NCBI GenBank assembly: GCA_003158505.1
Contig: PMJK01000096.1
Span: forward strand, 8,823 to 24,419
Origin: Holophagaceae bacterium
GTDB lineage: Bacteria; Acidobacteriota; Holophagae; Holophagales; Holophagaceae
Direction of reading: 5' to 3'
DNA: 15,597 bases
Shown here: piece after piece, positions 1 to 7,308 of the stretch
Position numbering within the stretch: the first letter of the stretch is position 1
Layout: each line of letters begins with the position of its first letter
Notes under the pieces: generated by a model
The model's database searches: none
The model's input: the letters and a program-made list of their open reading frames with translations, nothing else
Told to the model about the DNA's origin: nothing
Made by a program: the position numbers and the translations under genes

Positions 1-857
1 AGGATGGCCATGTACACGGCCCGGCGCCCGTCGATGCGCACGATGTTGGTCTGGTCCGCGAAGCCGTCGTAGACGTTGGCCACATCGGAAAGATAAACCG
101 GCGCGCCGTTGACGACCTTCACTGGCAGCCACTTGAGGTCCTCCACGCGGGCAGGGCTGGAATTGGTGAGGATCGGCACCTCGCGGGTGTCCATGCGGGC
201 GATGCCCGCGGGGGTGATGACGTTCTGGCTGGAGACGGCGTTCATCACATCGGCGGGGCTGAGCCCCATGGAATCCAGCTTGGTGGGATCGATGTCCACC
301 GCGATCATGCGGGAGCGCCCGCCGAAGGGGGCCGGTGTGGAAAGACCGGGGATGGTGAACAGCTTCATGCGGATGAAATTGGTGGCATGGTCGTAGATCT
401 GCTGCTCGGACAGGGTGTCGCTCCGCGCCGTGAGCTGCACCACGGGCACATTGCTGGCATTGAACTGGATGACATTGGGCGGGGTCATCCCCGGGGGCAT
501 GAAGCGGAGGATCGTGCCCGACACGGCCGAGACCTGGGCGATAGCTGCACCGATATCCGTGCCCGGCTGAAAATAGATCCGCAGGATCCCCACGCCCTGG
601 ATGCTCTGGGATTCGATGCGCTGGATGCCATTGACCGTGGTGGAAAGGGCCCGTTCGCTCAGGGAGACCACCCGGCGTTCCATCTCCTCGGGCGCCAGGC
701 CGGTGTAGTTCCAGACCACGGTCACCACGGGGATATCGATGGCCGGGAAAATGTCCACCGCCATCCGGCGGATGGAAAGGAAGCCCATCAACATGACCAG
801 GAGGCACATCACCGCCACGGTATAGGGGCGGCGCAGGGCAAGTCGAACGATCCACAT
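1..857 (-). CDS. RND-family efflux permease, N-terminal part (cut by window edge)
   Basis: Inner-membrane proton-driven RND pump subunit (AcrB/MMPL superfamily) expected to work with a periplasmic adaptor and an outer-membrane channel. The minus-strand frame stays open from an ATG at 857 to the window edge, giving 285 codons. The N terminus has a short basic cytoplasmic start (RLALRRP), a first membrane helix (about residues 13-29) and then the family hallmark AVDIFPAIDIPVV, followed by the porter-domain pattern NYTGLAPEEMERRV. Later segments such as FGGRSRMIAVDIDPTKL and the S-x-QNVITPAG region fit the PN/PC porter subdomains. A GGGAG ribosome site lies 8 bases before the ATG. It follows the MarR gene by 12 bases, suggesting one transcript. 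No adaptor gene is visible; it may lie beyond the left edge. Substrate cannot be read from this part; drug or solvent export is an inference from the MarR neighbour. Confidence 0.9.
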   Translation of the reverse strand, partial: MWIVRLALRRPYTVAVMCLLVMLMGFLSIRRMAVDIFPAIDIPVVTVVWNYTGLAPEEMERRVVSLSERALSTTVNGIQRIESQSIQGVGILRIYFQPGTDIGAAIAQVSAVSGTILRFMPPGMTPPNVIQFNASNVPVVQLTARSDTLSEQQIYDHATNFIRMKLFTIPGLSTPAPFGGRSRMIAVDIDPTKLDSMGLSPADVMNAVSSQNVITPAGIARMDTREVPILTNSSPARVEDLKWLPVKVVNGAPVYLSDVANVYDGFADQTNIVRIDGRRAVYMAI

Positions 858-869
858 GTCTGCCGCTCC

Positions 870-1349
870 CTACTTCTTCGTCCCGGAAACGGGCTCGCTG
901 AGCTCCGCCTCCATCCGGTCCAGGTTGTTCATGACCGAGGCCAGCAGGCCCCGGAGCTGGGTCCGTTCGGCGGAATCCAGCCCCTGCTCCATCCCCTCCC
1001 GCATGTACTGGCGGAAGCCCTGGAGGCCCTCAAGCAGGACTTTCGCCTGGGGCTCGAGGTGGAACAGGATCCTCCGTCCGTGATTCGGATCCGGCTCTGC
1101 GCGCACCAGACCCCGATCCTGGAGGGTTCGGAGGATCCGGCTGGCAGTGGGCTTGTCCATCCAGGTGCACTTCGCCAGGTCGCCGTGGCAACGCCCATCC
1201 TGTTCGGCCACGGCCATGATCAGCTGGTATTGCTGGGGCGAGAGGCCGAAAGGCCCCAATCGGCGCCAAGCCACCTGCCGCATTCGGCTCTTGGCGGCCG
1301 TGATGATGTGAGGCAGGCTTTCGGATTTCCAGGAGGTCGGGAGTTGCAT
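870..1349 (-). CDS. MarR-family transcriptional regulator
   Basis: Winged helix-turn-helix repressor of the MarR family, 159 residues from the ATG at 1349, the usual size. The wHTH covers about residues 35-100: GLSPQQYQLI begins the second helix, MDKPTASRILRTLQDRGLV (64-82) is the recognition helix, and DPNHGRRILFHL (87-98) is the beta wing. The flanking N- and C-terminal helices (12-32 and 104-150) would make the dimer interface. Cysteines at 54 and 61 could be redox-sensitive, but that is only a guess. The start is uncertain: an in-frame GTG at 1370 and several TTG codons lie upstream, and the only purine-rich stretch (GGCGGAAGG) abuts that GTG. The gene sits 12 bases before the RND permease and 62 bases after hflX. 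It most likely represses itself and the pump and is released by a small phenolic or drug-like ligand, as is usual for the family. Confidence 0.87.
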   Translation of the reverse strand: MQLPTSWKSESLPHIITAAKSRMRQVAWRRLGPFGLSPQQYQLIMAVAEQDGRCHGDLAKCTWMDKPTASRILRTLQDRGLVRAEPDPNHGRRILFHLEPQAKVLLEGLQGFRQYMREGMEQGLDSAERTQLRGLLASVMNNLDRMEAELSEPVSGTKK

Positions 1350-1368
1350 AAGCAACAAGTTACGCAAC
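1343..1368. promoter_or_regulatory. Candidate MarR operator overlapping the regulator's start
   Basis: Positions 1343-1356 read GTTGC-ATAA-GCAAC, a perfect inverted repeat with 5-base arms. A related half-palindrome, GTT-ACGC-AAC, follows at 1359-1368, 16 bases out of register. Read differently, TTGCATAA (1344-1351) and TTACGCAA (1360-1367) form 8-base arms with one mismatch. MarR proteins commonly bind palindromes of this size near their own start, so autoregulation is the natural reading. No good -10/-35 pair could be fixed beside it. Confidence 0.45.
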
Positions 1369-1411
1369 ACCCTTCCGCCTGTCCAGGTCCCATTCGCCTG
1401 GCTTGTCTCTG

Positions 1412-2605
1412 TCAGCGGGTGGGGGCGGACTCAGGAAGTTCCCAATCCTCCAGTGCCCGGGGCTTGGGCGGCCCGGGGATCAACTCCCGCATCCAGAGGC
1501 GGATTTCATCCAATCCCGCGCCTTGGATGGCGCAGGCCTGCACGGCCCCAGGATGGCGTTTCTTCAGATCCAGCTTCTGGGGACGGTGGAGCCGGTCGAC
1601 TTGATTCAACACCAAGAGACGGGGCTGGGCATCGATCCCTTCGGGCTTGCATCCGATGTCGCGCAGCGTGGCGCCCACCACTTTGAGATGGTCCTCCAGA
1701 TCCGGGTGGGCCGCATCGGCCACCACCAGAAGGGCATCCGCCGTCCGGACTTCGCCGAGCGTACTGCGGAAGGCCGCCACCAGCTGGTGGGGCAGCTTGC
1801 GGATGAAGCCCACGGTATCGGCCACCAGGCAATGCTTGGGCTCCATCGCGCCCTCCCCGGTCTCCGGGTCGAAGTCCTGGCCCAGCCAGGCCTTGCGGGT
1901 GGTGGTGTCGAGGGTGGCAAAGAGCAGATCCCGGGGTTCGCCCTCGCCGGTGAGGGCCTTCAGCAGGCTGGTCTTCCCGGCATTCGTGTAGCCCACCAGG
2001 GCCACCCGGGGCAGCCCCTTGGGCCGACCTTCCCGCTGGGTCTTCCGGACCTGTTCGAGGTGCGTGAGTTCCCGCTTGAGCTGGCTGATCCGTGTTCGGA
2101 TCATACGGCGGTCCACCTCGATCTGGGTTTCACCGGGGCCCCCGCGCAGGCCCACCCCGCCGCCCTGGCGCTCCAGATGGGTCCAGGCGCCCTTGAGCCG
2201 GGGCAGTTCGTACTCGCAGCGGGCCAGTTCCACCTGGGCCTTGGCCTCGCGGGTCTGGGCTCGCTGCTCGAAGATGCTGAGGATCAGGCCCGTGCGGTCC
2301 AAGCAGATGAGGCCCGTGAGCTTCTCGATGGCATTCACCTGGCTGCCCCGCAACTCATCGTCGCAGATGAGATGCCGCACGCCCTGGCGGGTGGCCTCCT
2401 CCGCCAGGGCCTCGAGCTGGCCGGACCCATAGAAGGTCTTGGAAGCGATCTCAGAGCGCTTCAGAACGCGCCGGATCAGGACCTCGAAGCCGCAGCTCCG
2501 GGCCAACTCGGCCAGCTCCAGCAGGTGATCCTGGATGCGGTCCTCCCGATCCTCGGGGCCCAGGCGGGCGATGAGCAGGCTGCGGAGAGGAGTGGTTTCA
2601 TCCAT
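1412..2605 (-). CDS. hflX: GTPase HflX
   Basis: Ribosome-associated GTPase of the Obg-HflX group, which in other bacteria binds the 50S subunit and helps split or rescue stalled ribosomes under stress. From the ATG at 2605 it has 397 residues. The N-terminal HflX domain (about 1-180) includes FYGSGQ (58-63) and the family signature GGPGETQIE (155-163) before a coiled helical stretch. The G domain starts near residue 198: G1 GYTNAGKTS (205-213), G2 FATLDTT (229-235), G3 DTVGF (263-267). G4 reads NQVD (334-337) instead of the usual NKxD. The frame stays open to 2716, but the family-like N terminus begins at MDETTPLRS and the extra residues run into the divergent PilZ gene; the ribosome site before the ATG at 2605 is weak. 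It is transcribed away from the PilZ gene and 62 bases ahead of the MarR gene. Confidence 0.95.
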   Translation of the reverse strand: MDETTPLRSLLIARLGPEDREDRIQDHLLELAELARSCGFEVLIRRVLKRSEIASKTFYGSGQLEALAEEATRQGVRHLICDDELRGSQVNAIEKLTGLICLDRTGLILSIFEQRAQTREAKAQVELARCEYELPRLKGAWTHLERQGGGVGLRGGPGETQIEVDRRMIRTRISQLKRELTHLEQVRKTQREGRPKGLPRVALVGYTNAGKTSLLKALTGEGEPRDLLFATLDTTTRKAWLGQDFDPETGEGAMEPKHCLVADTVGFIRKLPHQLVAAFRSTLGEVRTADALLVVADAAHPDLEDHLKVVGATLRDIGCKPEGIDAQPRLLVLNQVDRLHRPQKLDLKKRHPGAVQACAIQGAGLDEIRLWMRELIPGPPKPRALEDWELPESAPTR

Positions 2606-2687
2606 ATGGCAAAGCTGCCTGCCCGGGAGGCAATAATCAAGCCCCTGCCTTGTGGGACGATGGTATAAATTGAGGAGCCGCAACTTC
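2606..2687. promoter_or_regulatory. Divergent hflX / PilZ intergenic region with inverted repeat
   Basis: These 82 bases must carry the start signals for both directions. TGCCT (2616-2620) and AGGCA (2628-2632) form a perfect 5-base inverted repeat around GCCCGGG, lying 11 bases before the hflX start and able to fold in its leader. On the plus strand TATAAA (2664-2669) resembles a -10 box, but a start of transcription 7 bases on would fall inside the GAGGAG ribosome site (2672-2677), so it may be chance. No convincing -35 box was seen. Confidence 0.3.
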
Positions 2688-4013
2688 ATGGCCATGTTTG
2701 GAATGAAGAAGACCAAGCCAACGGAAGGATCCGAGCTGGTCCTGGCCTACCTGGAGGACGCTCAGCGAGTGCGGGCCGCCCTGGTTGCCTTCGACCCCAA
2801 GGGGCGTGAGACACCGGCCTCCCTGGTGGCCGTCACGGAGGAACGGGTCACCCTTTCTGTCCAGGGACGGGTCATGGCTGAAAAGGGGGAGCCGGTCACC
2901 CTCCTTTTCCATCTCGAAGGCCTCCGCTTCAAAGCCACGGGCCGAATACAAGAATCCAAGGCCGGGACCCTCACCCTGGATCTGCCCACGAGCATCGAAC
3001 TGGCCGAACGGCGGAAGCAGCCCCGCGCCCGGCTGAACCAGCGGGAAGGGGCCATCGCCATCGCCCTCACGGGCTTGTTTGAAGGCATCGGCCTGACCGG
3101 CACCATCGACAACATTTCCGGTGGGGGGATGTGTCTCAAGGTCGGGCGGGCCATGAATGTGAAGACCCAGGGACCCATGCACCTGGGTTCCAATCTGCTC
3201 ACCGTGGGTCAGGTCTTCATGCTGATCAAGCTCAGCAAGCTGCCCAAGTGCCCCCTCATTGAACTCGGAGGCACCGCCACCCATGTGGCCTCCGAAGGGG
3301 GGTTGCTTTCGGTTGGTATCGCCTTTGAACCAGGCAAGGAAATCCTGCTGGGGCCAGTGAAAGCCTTCGTGTCGACCCGGTCCAGCGCCATTCCCACCTC
3401 GGTTCCACCCAAGGTCCGCCGGTCCCAGGAAGCCGAACCCAAGACTGCGGAGCCCTCCATCGAACTGGTGTCGGCCCGACCCACACCTAGGAAGGAACCC
3501 GAGGTGGCCTCGGAACCCATGGTGACCCCGGAACCCGTCCGGACCCCGGCGCCTGAGCCGGATCACCAGGTTCAGGGCCCTGAGGTGTTCCCCACCCCGG
3601 AAGCCCACGGCCGTGGAACGGCGCTGCTCCGCGTGAAGAAGCGCACCCGGAACCTACTCCTGGCCATGCGGGAAGGACCGGATCGGGATGCTCTTGCCGC
3701 ATTCCTGATGGCCGATGGCTATGGCCAAGTCCTGCCCGTGGCCACCTTGACCGAGCTACTGGGGTTCCTGGATCGCGCCTCACTCGTGTTCGTGGACGGT
3801 GGTGTGGCTGAAATCCAGGGAATAGCCCTGGCCTCCCTCCTTCGCCGCAAGCTCCAGGAAGACATGCCGCCGGTGATCCTGGCGGAAGACACGGTGGATT
3901 CTGAGCTGGTGATGGGCGCTCAGGAGACCGGTGTAGCCCAGATTCTCGTGAAGCCCTACGACCTGGACCATGACTTCCTGCACCTGATCGAGGAGCACTT
4001 GGGCATCGGCTAG
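2688..4013 (+). CDS. PilZ domain protein with C-terminal receiver-like domain
   Basis: Probable c-di-GMP-responsive regulator, 441 residues, cytoplasmic (no signal or membrane helix seen). Residues about 15-100 form a beta-rich N-terminal domain like YcgR-N. The PilZ domain (about 105-225) has both ligand motifs: RKQPR (109-113, RxxxR) and NISGGG (142-147, NxSxxG). Residues 230-310 are a Pro/Glu-rich linker. Residues 318-441 look like a two-component receiver fold: candidate phospho-acceptor D370 in VFVDGG and the conserved Lys in VKPY (421-424). The acidic pair normally near the first strand is not evident, and the Thr/Ser after strand 4 is replaced (ILAED), so phosphorylation is doubtful. 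I chose the ATG at 2688 because GAGGAG lies 10 bases upstream; an ATG at 2694 is possible. The Lol permease starts 25 bases downstream, suggesting one operon. Target process unknown. Confidence 0.85.
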   Translation: MAMFGMKKTKPTEGSELVLAYLEDAQRVRAALVAFDPKGRETPASLVAVTEERVTLSVQGRVMAEKGEPVTLLFHLEGLRFKATGRIQESKAGTLTLDLPTSIELAERRKQPRARLNQREGAIAIALTGLFEGIGLTGTIDNISGGGMCLKVGRAMNVKTQGPMHLGSNLLTVGQVFMLIKLSKLPKCPLIELGGTATHVASEGGLLSVGIAFEPGKEILLGPVKAFVSTRSSAIPTSVPPKVRRSQEAEPKTAEPSIELVSARPTPRKEPEVASEPMVTPEPVRTPAPEPDHQVQGPEVFPTPEAHGRGTALLRVKKRTRNLLLAMREGPDRDALAAFLMADGYGQVLPVATLTELLGFLDRASLVFVDGGVAEIQGIALASLLRRKLQEDMPPVILAEDTVDSELVMGAQETGVAQILVKPYDLDHDFLHLIEEHLGIG

Positions 4014-4037
4014 CCTGCGTCCGGCTAATCTGAATCC

Positions 4038-5264
4038 ATGCCCTTGTTCGAACGCACCATCGCCGACCGTTACCTGAAGACCCACCGCAAGGGGGCCTTC
4101 GTGCGGATCATGGTGCGCTTCGCCCGGGGTGGCACGGCCCTGGGTGTCTTCGCCATGGTGGTGACCCTAGCCGTCATGAACGGCTTCCGCGAGGAAATCC
4201 AGGCCACCCTGTTCAGTGCCACCGCTCACTTCACCGTGTTCAATCTGGCCGGCGATGTGCCGGACACCGCGGGCGCCCTCAGGACCGTCCGTGCCGTGCC
4301 CGGTGTGCAGGCTGCCTCGCCCATCCGCATGGAAAAGGGCCTGCTGCGCCGCCCCGACAGCGAGATGCCACCGGAAGCCGTGGTGGTGAAGGCCGTGGAC
4401 CCTGCCACAGCCCACGGCACCTCCAGCATCTTCGATTCCATGCAGCCCATCCCGGTGGAGCAGCTGAAGGAGGGTGAGATCGTCCTGGGCCTGGAATTGG
4501 CCAATCGCATGGGCGTCCGGGTGGGCGACACTGTGGCCCTGGCCTTCTTCCGGCTGGAACTGGGCCTGGGCGGTCAGCAACCCAAGGTCGCCGCCTTCCG
4601 CGTGGCCGGCACCTTCCACAGCCATAGCTCCGAATACGACAAGGCCTGGGCCTTCATCAACCTGGCGGATGCCATGCGCATGGCCCACTCCGAAGGCCGG
4701 GCCGAAATGATCGAGGTTCGCGCCAAGAGCATCGACGCCATCGCCGAGGTGAAGCCCCGCGTGCTGGAAGCCCTCGGCCCGGCCTACCAGGCCACGGATC
4801 TGCGGGACTCCAACAAGGCCCTCTTCGCCGCCCTCACGGTGGAGAAGTGGGCCTTCGCGGCCATCCTCAGCCTCATCGTGCTGGTGGCCGCCTTCAACAT
4901 CGTGGCCTCGCTAGTGCTGCTGGTGACCGAAAAGCGGCGCGACCTGGGGGTGCTGTTGGCCCTGGGCGCCACGCCGAGGCAGATCCAGCGGCTGTTTGAA
5001 TTGCAGGGCCTGCGCATCGGTGCCGTGGGCACGGCCTGGGGCCTGGGGATCAGCGTACCGCTCTGCTTGATTCTCGACCGATTCAAGCTGCTGAGGCTGC
5101 CTGCTGCCGTCTACGACTTCATCACCTACATGCCCTTCCGGCTCAAGGTGGTGGACGTCGTGCTGGTGGCCTTCTTCCCCCTCCTGGTGTCCTGGCTGGC
5201 CGCGCGCTACCCCGCGAAGAAGGCTGCGGCCCTGGACCCCGTCGATGCGCTGAGGGCGGAATGA
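4038..5264 (+). CDS. lolC: LolC/LolE-family ABC transporter permease
   Basis: Inner-membrane permease of the lipoprotein-releasing ABC transporter, which extracts outer-membrane lipoproteins from the inner membrane for the carrier LolA. The 408 residues match the family size. Topology fits LolC/E: a cytoplasmic basic start with ADRYLKTHRK, TM1 about 31-48 ending in the typical VMNGF, a large periplasmic domain (about 50-268), then TM2 (271-296), TM3 (325-346) and TM4 (370-389), with the FtsX-like loop EKRRDLGVLLALGATPRQI between TM2 and TM3, and a C-terminal DPVDALR typical of the family. Its stop overlaps the ATPase start (ATGA), so translation is coupled. Only one permease gene is present; it cannot be assigned to LolC rather than LolE, and it may act as a homodimer (LolF-like). 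No clear ribosome site precedes the ATG, which lies 24 bases after the PilZ gene. Confidence 0.88.
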   Translation: MPLFERTIADRYLKTHRKGAFVRIMVRFARGGTALGVFAMVVTLAVMNGFREEIQATLFSATAHFTVFNLAGDVPDTAGALRTVRAVPGVQAASPIRMEKGLLRRPDSEMPPEAVVVKAVDPATAHGTSSIFDSMQPIPVEQLKEGEIVLGLELANRMGVRVGDTVALAFFRLELGLGGQQPKVAAFRVAGTFHSHSSEYDKAWAFINLADAMRMAHSEGRAEMIEVRAKSIDAIAEVKPRVLEALGPAYQATDLRDSNKALFAALTVEKWAFAAILSLIVLVAAFNIVASLVLLVTEKRRDLGVLLALGATPRQIQRLFELQGLRIGAVGTAWGLGISVPLCLILDRFKLLRLPAAVYDFITYMPFRLKVVDVVLVAFFPLLVSWLAARYPAKKAAALDPVDALRAE

Positions 5265-5911
5265 TCGGACAGCCGCTCTCCATTCAAAATCTGCACAAGA
5301 CATATCCCGGCAACGCCCATCCGGTCTTCGATGGCTTCGACCTGGACGTGGAGGCGGGCAGCCTCTGCGCCATCGTCGGCGTCTCCGGGGTTGGAAAGAC
5401 CACACTGCTGAATTGTGTCGCGGGCCTGGATCACTGGGAAAGCGGCGGCATCACCGTGGGCGGGGAGCCCGTGCCCGAGGGCGCCGAAGCCCGGGCCCTC
5501 TACCGCCGCCGCCGCGTGGGTCTGGCCTTCCAGCAGCCCCACCTCCTGCCCGAATTCACCGTGCGGGAAAACCTGCGCATGCCCCTGCTCATTCAAGGGG
5601 AAGTGTCCGCCGAGGCCGAGGCCTGGATCGCCGAGTTGCTGTCCACCGTGGGCCTGGGTGATCTCGGCGAACGGCTGCCGGGCCAGCTTTCCGGGGGCGA
5701 GGCCGCCCGGGCCGGACTGGTTCGCGCCCTGGTGCGCAAGCCCACCCTCTGGCTCCTGGACGAACCCACAGGCAACCTCGACCCCGCCACCGCTGAGGAA
5801 GTCTTTGGCTTCCTCCTGGGCCTCCACGCGGAGTTGCGCCCCACCACCCTCCTCGTCACCCACAACCCCGGGCTGGCCGAGCGCTGCACGAGGACCGTGC
5901 GGCTGGGGTAG
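5261..5911 (+). CDS. lolD: LolD-type ABC transporter ATP-binding protein
   Basis: ATPase partner of the upstream permease; 216 residues, the standard size of LolD/MacB-like ATPases. All nucleotide-binding elements are present: Walker A GVSGVGKTT (40-48), Q-loop FQQPHLLPEFT (Q91), signature LSGGE (143-147), Walker B LWLLDEP (163-169), D-loop NLDP (172-175) and switch histidine H201 in LVTHN. The segment after the signature reads AARAGLVRAL rather than the usual RQR-x-AIARAL. The FQQPHLLPEFT-x2-ENL pattern is typical of LolD. It starts four bases inside the permease gene. The gene converges on the esterase gene after a 64-base gap that contains a GC-rich hairpin (5934-5950) without a T tract. 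Confidence 0.92.
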   Translation: MIGQPLSIQNLHKTYPGNAHPVFDGFDLDVEAGSLCAIVGVSGVGKTTLLNCVAGLDHWESGGITVGGEPVPEGAEARALYRRRRVGLAFQQPHLLPEFTVRENLRMPLLIQGEVSAEAEAWIAELLSTVGLGDLGERLPGQLSGGEAARAGLVRALVRKPTLWLLDEPTGNLDPATAEEVFGFLLGLHAELRPTTLLVTHNPGLAERCTRTVRLG

Positions 5912-5975
5912 GACTCCGTCCCCACCGCCGCCAGGCCCGGCGAAGGGGCCGAGGACCGACCGGCCGGGAACGCCC

Positions 5976-6632
5976 CTAGCCTTGGATGCCTTCCAGGAAG
6001 TGCCCTGCGGCGCCCAGGAAGTCGGGGGCCCACTCGTGGCCACCGTCGAAGCGGATGACCTCAGCCTGGAGGCCCAGGACTTCAAGGGCAGCGAGATCCT
6101 TCGCAAGCTGGGGAGCCGTGTAGAAGGTGTCCCGCTCACCGCGCCCGATGAGGATGGGGGGCAGGTCGAGGGCGGGGGCCTCGGCCACATCCAGGGGTAG
6201 GTCGCCGCCCAGCACGATGAGACCGTGACAGGGTTTGCAGTGGGCTGCGGCGCGCCAAGCCATGCAGGCGCCCTGAGAGAAGCCCGCGAACACAAGCTTG
6301 CTGTCCCTTCGGTCAGTCCGCAGCTCAGCGACCACACGATCCACGTAGGCCAGGTTGTCCTCGATGGCCTGCTCCCGGTCCAGGTTCGTCATCCAGGACC
6401 CCACCACTTCCTGGGTCTTCGTATTGTAAAAACGGTGGAGGGCTTGGACGGCCACCAGGGCCCAACCCGCGGCACCGGGGATGCGGCGCAGCTCCTGCAA
6501 CAGGCGCTCTGCGCTCTGCCCGTAGCCATGGAAGCCCACCAACAGCGGGGCGTCGACCCCTGAAGCCTGGGACGCGGGTTCCGCCAGATAGCGGCCCGTG
6601 ATGGCGGTGCTGAGGGTGCGGGTTTCGGTCAT
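5976..6632 (-). CDS. Alpha/beta-hydrolase, phospholipase/carboxylesterase-like
   Basis: Predicted cytoplasmic serine esterase of the Abhydrolase_2 (carboxylesterase/phospholipase) or dienelactone-hydrolase-like group; 218 residues, the usual size for that group, with no signal peptide. The oxyanion region is VGFHGYGQS (32-40). The nucleophile elbow is GFSQGA with S119, the acid is D168 in GERDTF, and the histidine is H199 in GGHEW, so a full triad is visible in correct order. The protein has several cysteines (123, 132, 135), one beside the nucleophile elbow. The start is the ATG at 6632, with a weak AGGCGG about 3 bases upstream. It faces away from the molybdenum hydroxylase genes across a 178-base gap and converges on lolD. 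Substrate is unknown. Confidence 0.85.
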   Translation of the reverse strand: MTETRTLSTAITGRYLAEPASQASGVDAPLLVGFHGYGQSAERLLQELRRIPGAAGWALVAVQALHRFYNTKTQEVVGSWMTNLDREQAIEDNLAYVDRVVAELRTDRRDSKLVFAGFSQGACMAWRAAAHCKPCHGLIVLGGDLPLDVAEAPALDLPPILIGRGERDTFYTAPQLAKDLAALEVLGLQAEVIRFDGGHEWAPDFLGAAGHFLEGIQG

Positions 6633-6741
6633 GGCCGCCTATTCTGGCATGCGGAACCATTGGCTCGGGGTGGATATCAGGGCCTCACTGGATGGCAAGC
6701 CTTGTGAGCGGTAGGACAATGTTGAGATCTCTTGGGCTGCG

Positions 6742-6754
6742 AGGCGATTCGCCT
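6742..6754. repeat. 13-base palindrome upstream of the molybdenum hydroxylase genes
   Basis: AGGCGA (6742-6747) and TCGCCT (6749-6754) are perfect inverted arms around a single T, a shape typical of a dimeric repressor or activator site. It lies 57 bases before the small-subunit ATG, in the 178-base gap shared with the divergent esterase. It could be an operator or the first hairpin of the leader. Confidence 0.4.
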
Positions 6755-6757
6755 GAA

Positions 6758-6776
6758 GGGTGAGCGGAAGTCACCC
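6758..6776 (+). repeat. Inverted repeat in the molybdenum hydroxylase leader
   Basis: GGGTGA (6758-6763) and TCACCC (6771-6776) are perfect 6-base arms around GCGGAAG. It begins three bases after the 13-base palindrome and ends 20 bases before the ribosome site, so in RNA it would give a second stem in the leader. No T run follows, so it is not a classic terminator. Function unknown. Confidence 0.4.
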
Positions 6777-6810
6777 CCACACGAACGCCCGGACATGGGA
6801 GGAGCAATTC

Positions 6811-7284
6811 ATGGCCAAGACGGTTTCGTTCACCCTCAATGGAAACAAGGTGTCCGTTGAAACGGATGGCACCCGTATGCTGGCCTACGTCCTGAGAAGC
6901 GACCTGGGGCTCACGGGCACCAAGATCGGCTGTGGCGAAGGCCTCTGCGGCGCCTGCACGGTGCTCCTGGATGGCGAGGCGGTGCGCTCCTGCTCCACGC
7001 CTCTTGAATCCGTCGCAGGCAGGTCGGTGCTCACCATCGAGGGGCTGGAACGCAACGGCGCTCTCCATCCCGTGCAGCAGGCCTTCCTCTCGCACAGCGC
7101 CTACCAGTGCGGGTTCTGCACGCCGGGCATGATCCTCGGCGCCTGTGCCCTGCTGAAGAAGACCCCGCACCCGGACCGCCGGCAGGTGGCCGAGGCGCTG
7201 GAGGGGAACCTATGCCGCTGCGGGACCCACGTGAGGATCCTGGCCGCGGTCCAGGAGGCTGCCGGGAAGGGAGGTGCCCTGTGA
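6811..7284 (+). CDS. 2Fe-2S subunit of a xanthine-dehydrogenase-family (isoquinoline oxidoreductase-like) enzyme
   Basis: Iron-sulfur electron-transfer subunit of a molybdenum hydroxylase, 157 residues. The plant-ferredoxin-type N-terminal cluster is held by C41, C46, C49 and C61 (CGEGLCGAC...C), and the second cluster by C100, C103, C135 and C137 (CGFC...CRC), with the family phrase QCGFCTPGM. The ATG at 6811 is chosen because GGGAGGAG sits 6 bases upstream; the open frame extends further but lacks family residues. The protein carries no signal peptide; if the partner is exported by Tat, this subunit would have to travel with it. The large subunit starts 70 bases downstream. No FAD-binding medium subunit is nearby, which fits the two-subunit IorA/IorB type rather than CoxMSL or XDH. 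The substrate, an N-heterocycle or aldehyde by family, is not determinable. Confidence 0.93.
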   Translation: MAKTVSFTLNGNKVSVETDGTRMLAYVLRSDLGLTGTKIGCGEGLCGACTVLLDGEAVRSCSTPLESVAGRSVLTIEGLERNGALHPVQQAFLSHSAYQCGFCTPGMILGACALLKKTPHPDRRQVAEALEGNLCRCGTHVRILAAVQEAAGKGGAL

Positions 7285-7308
7285 GCCCGGAGCAGGAGCG
7301 GAGGGCCA

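Noticed and set aside
387..1604. Long plus-strand open frame opposite the RND permease, MarR and hflX
   Set aside because: It crosses three recognised minus-strand genes and has no domain pattern; a shadow of high GC.
1403..2668. Long plus-strand open frame opposite hflX
   Set aside because: hflX on the minus strand carries all GTPase motifs; this frame is a composition shadow.
2637..3608. Minus-strand open frame opposite the PilZ gene
   Set aside because: It is Gly/His-rich and repeats no known fold, while PilZ motifs are clear on the plus strand.
5934..5950. GGCCC-N7-GGGCC hairpin between lolD and the esterase as a terminator
   Set aside because: The stem is only 5 bases and no T tract follows on either strand; not enough for an intrinsic terminator call.
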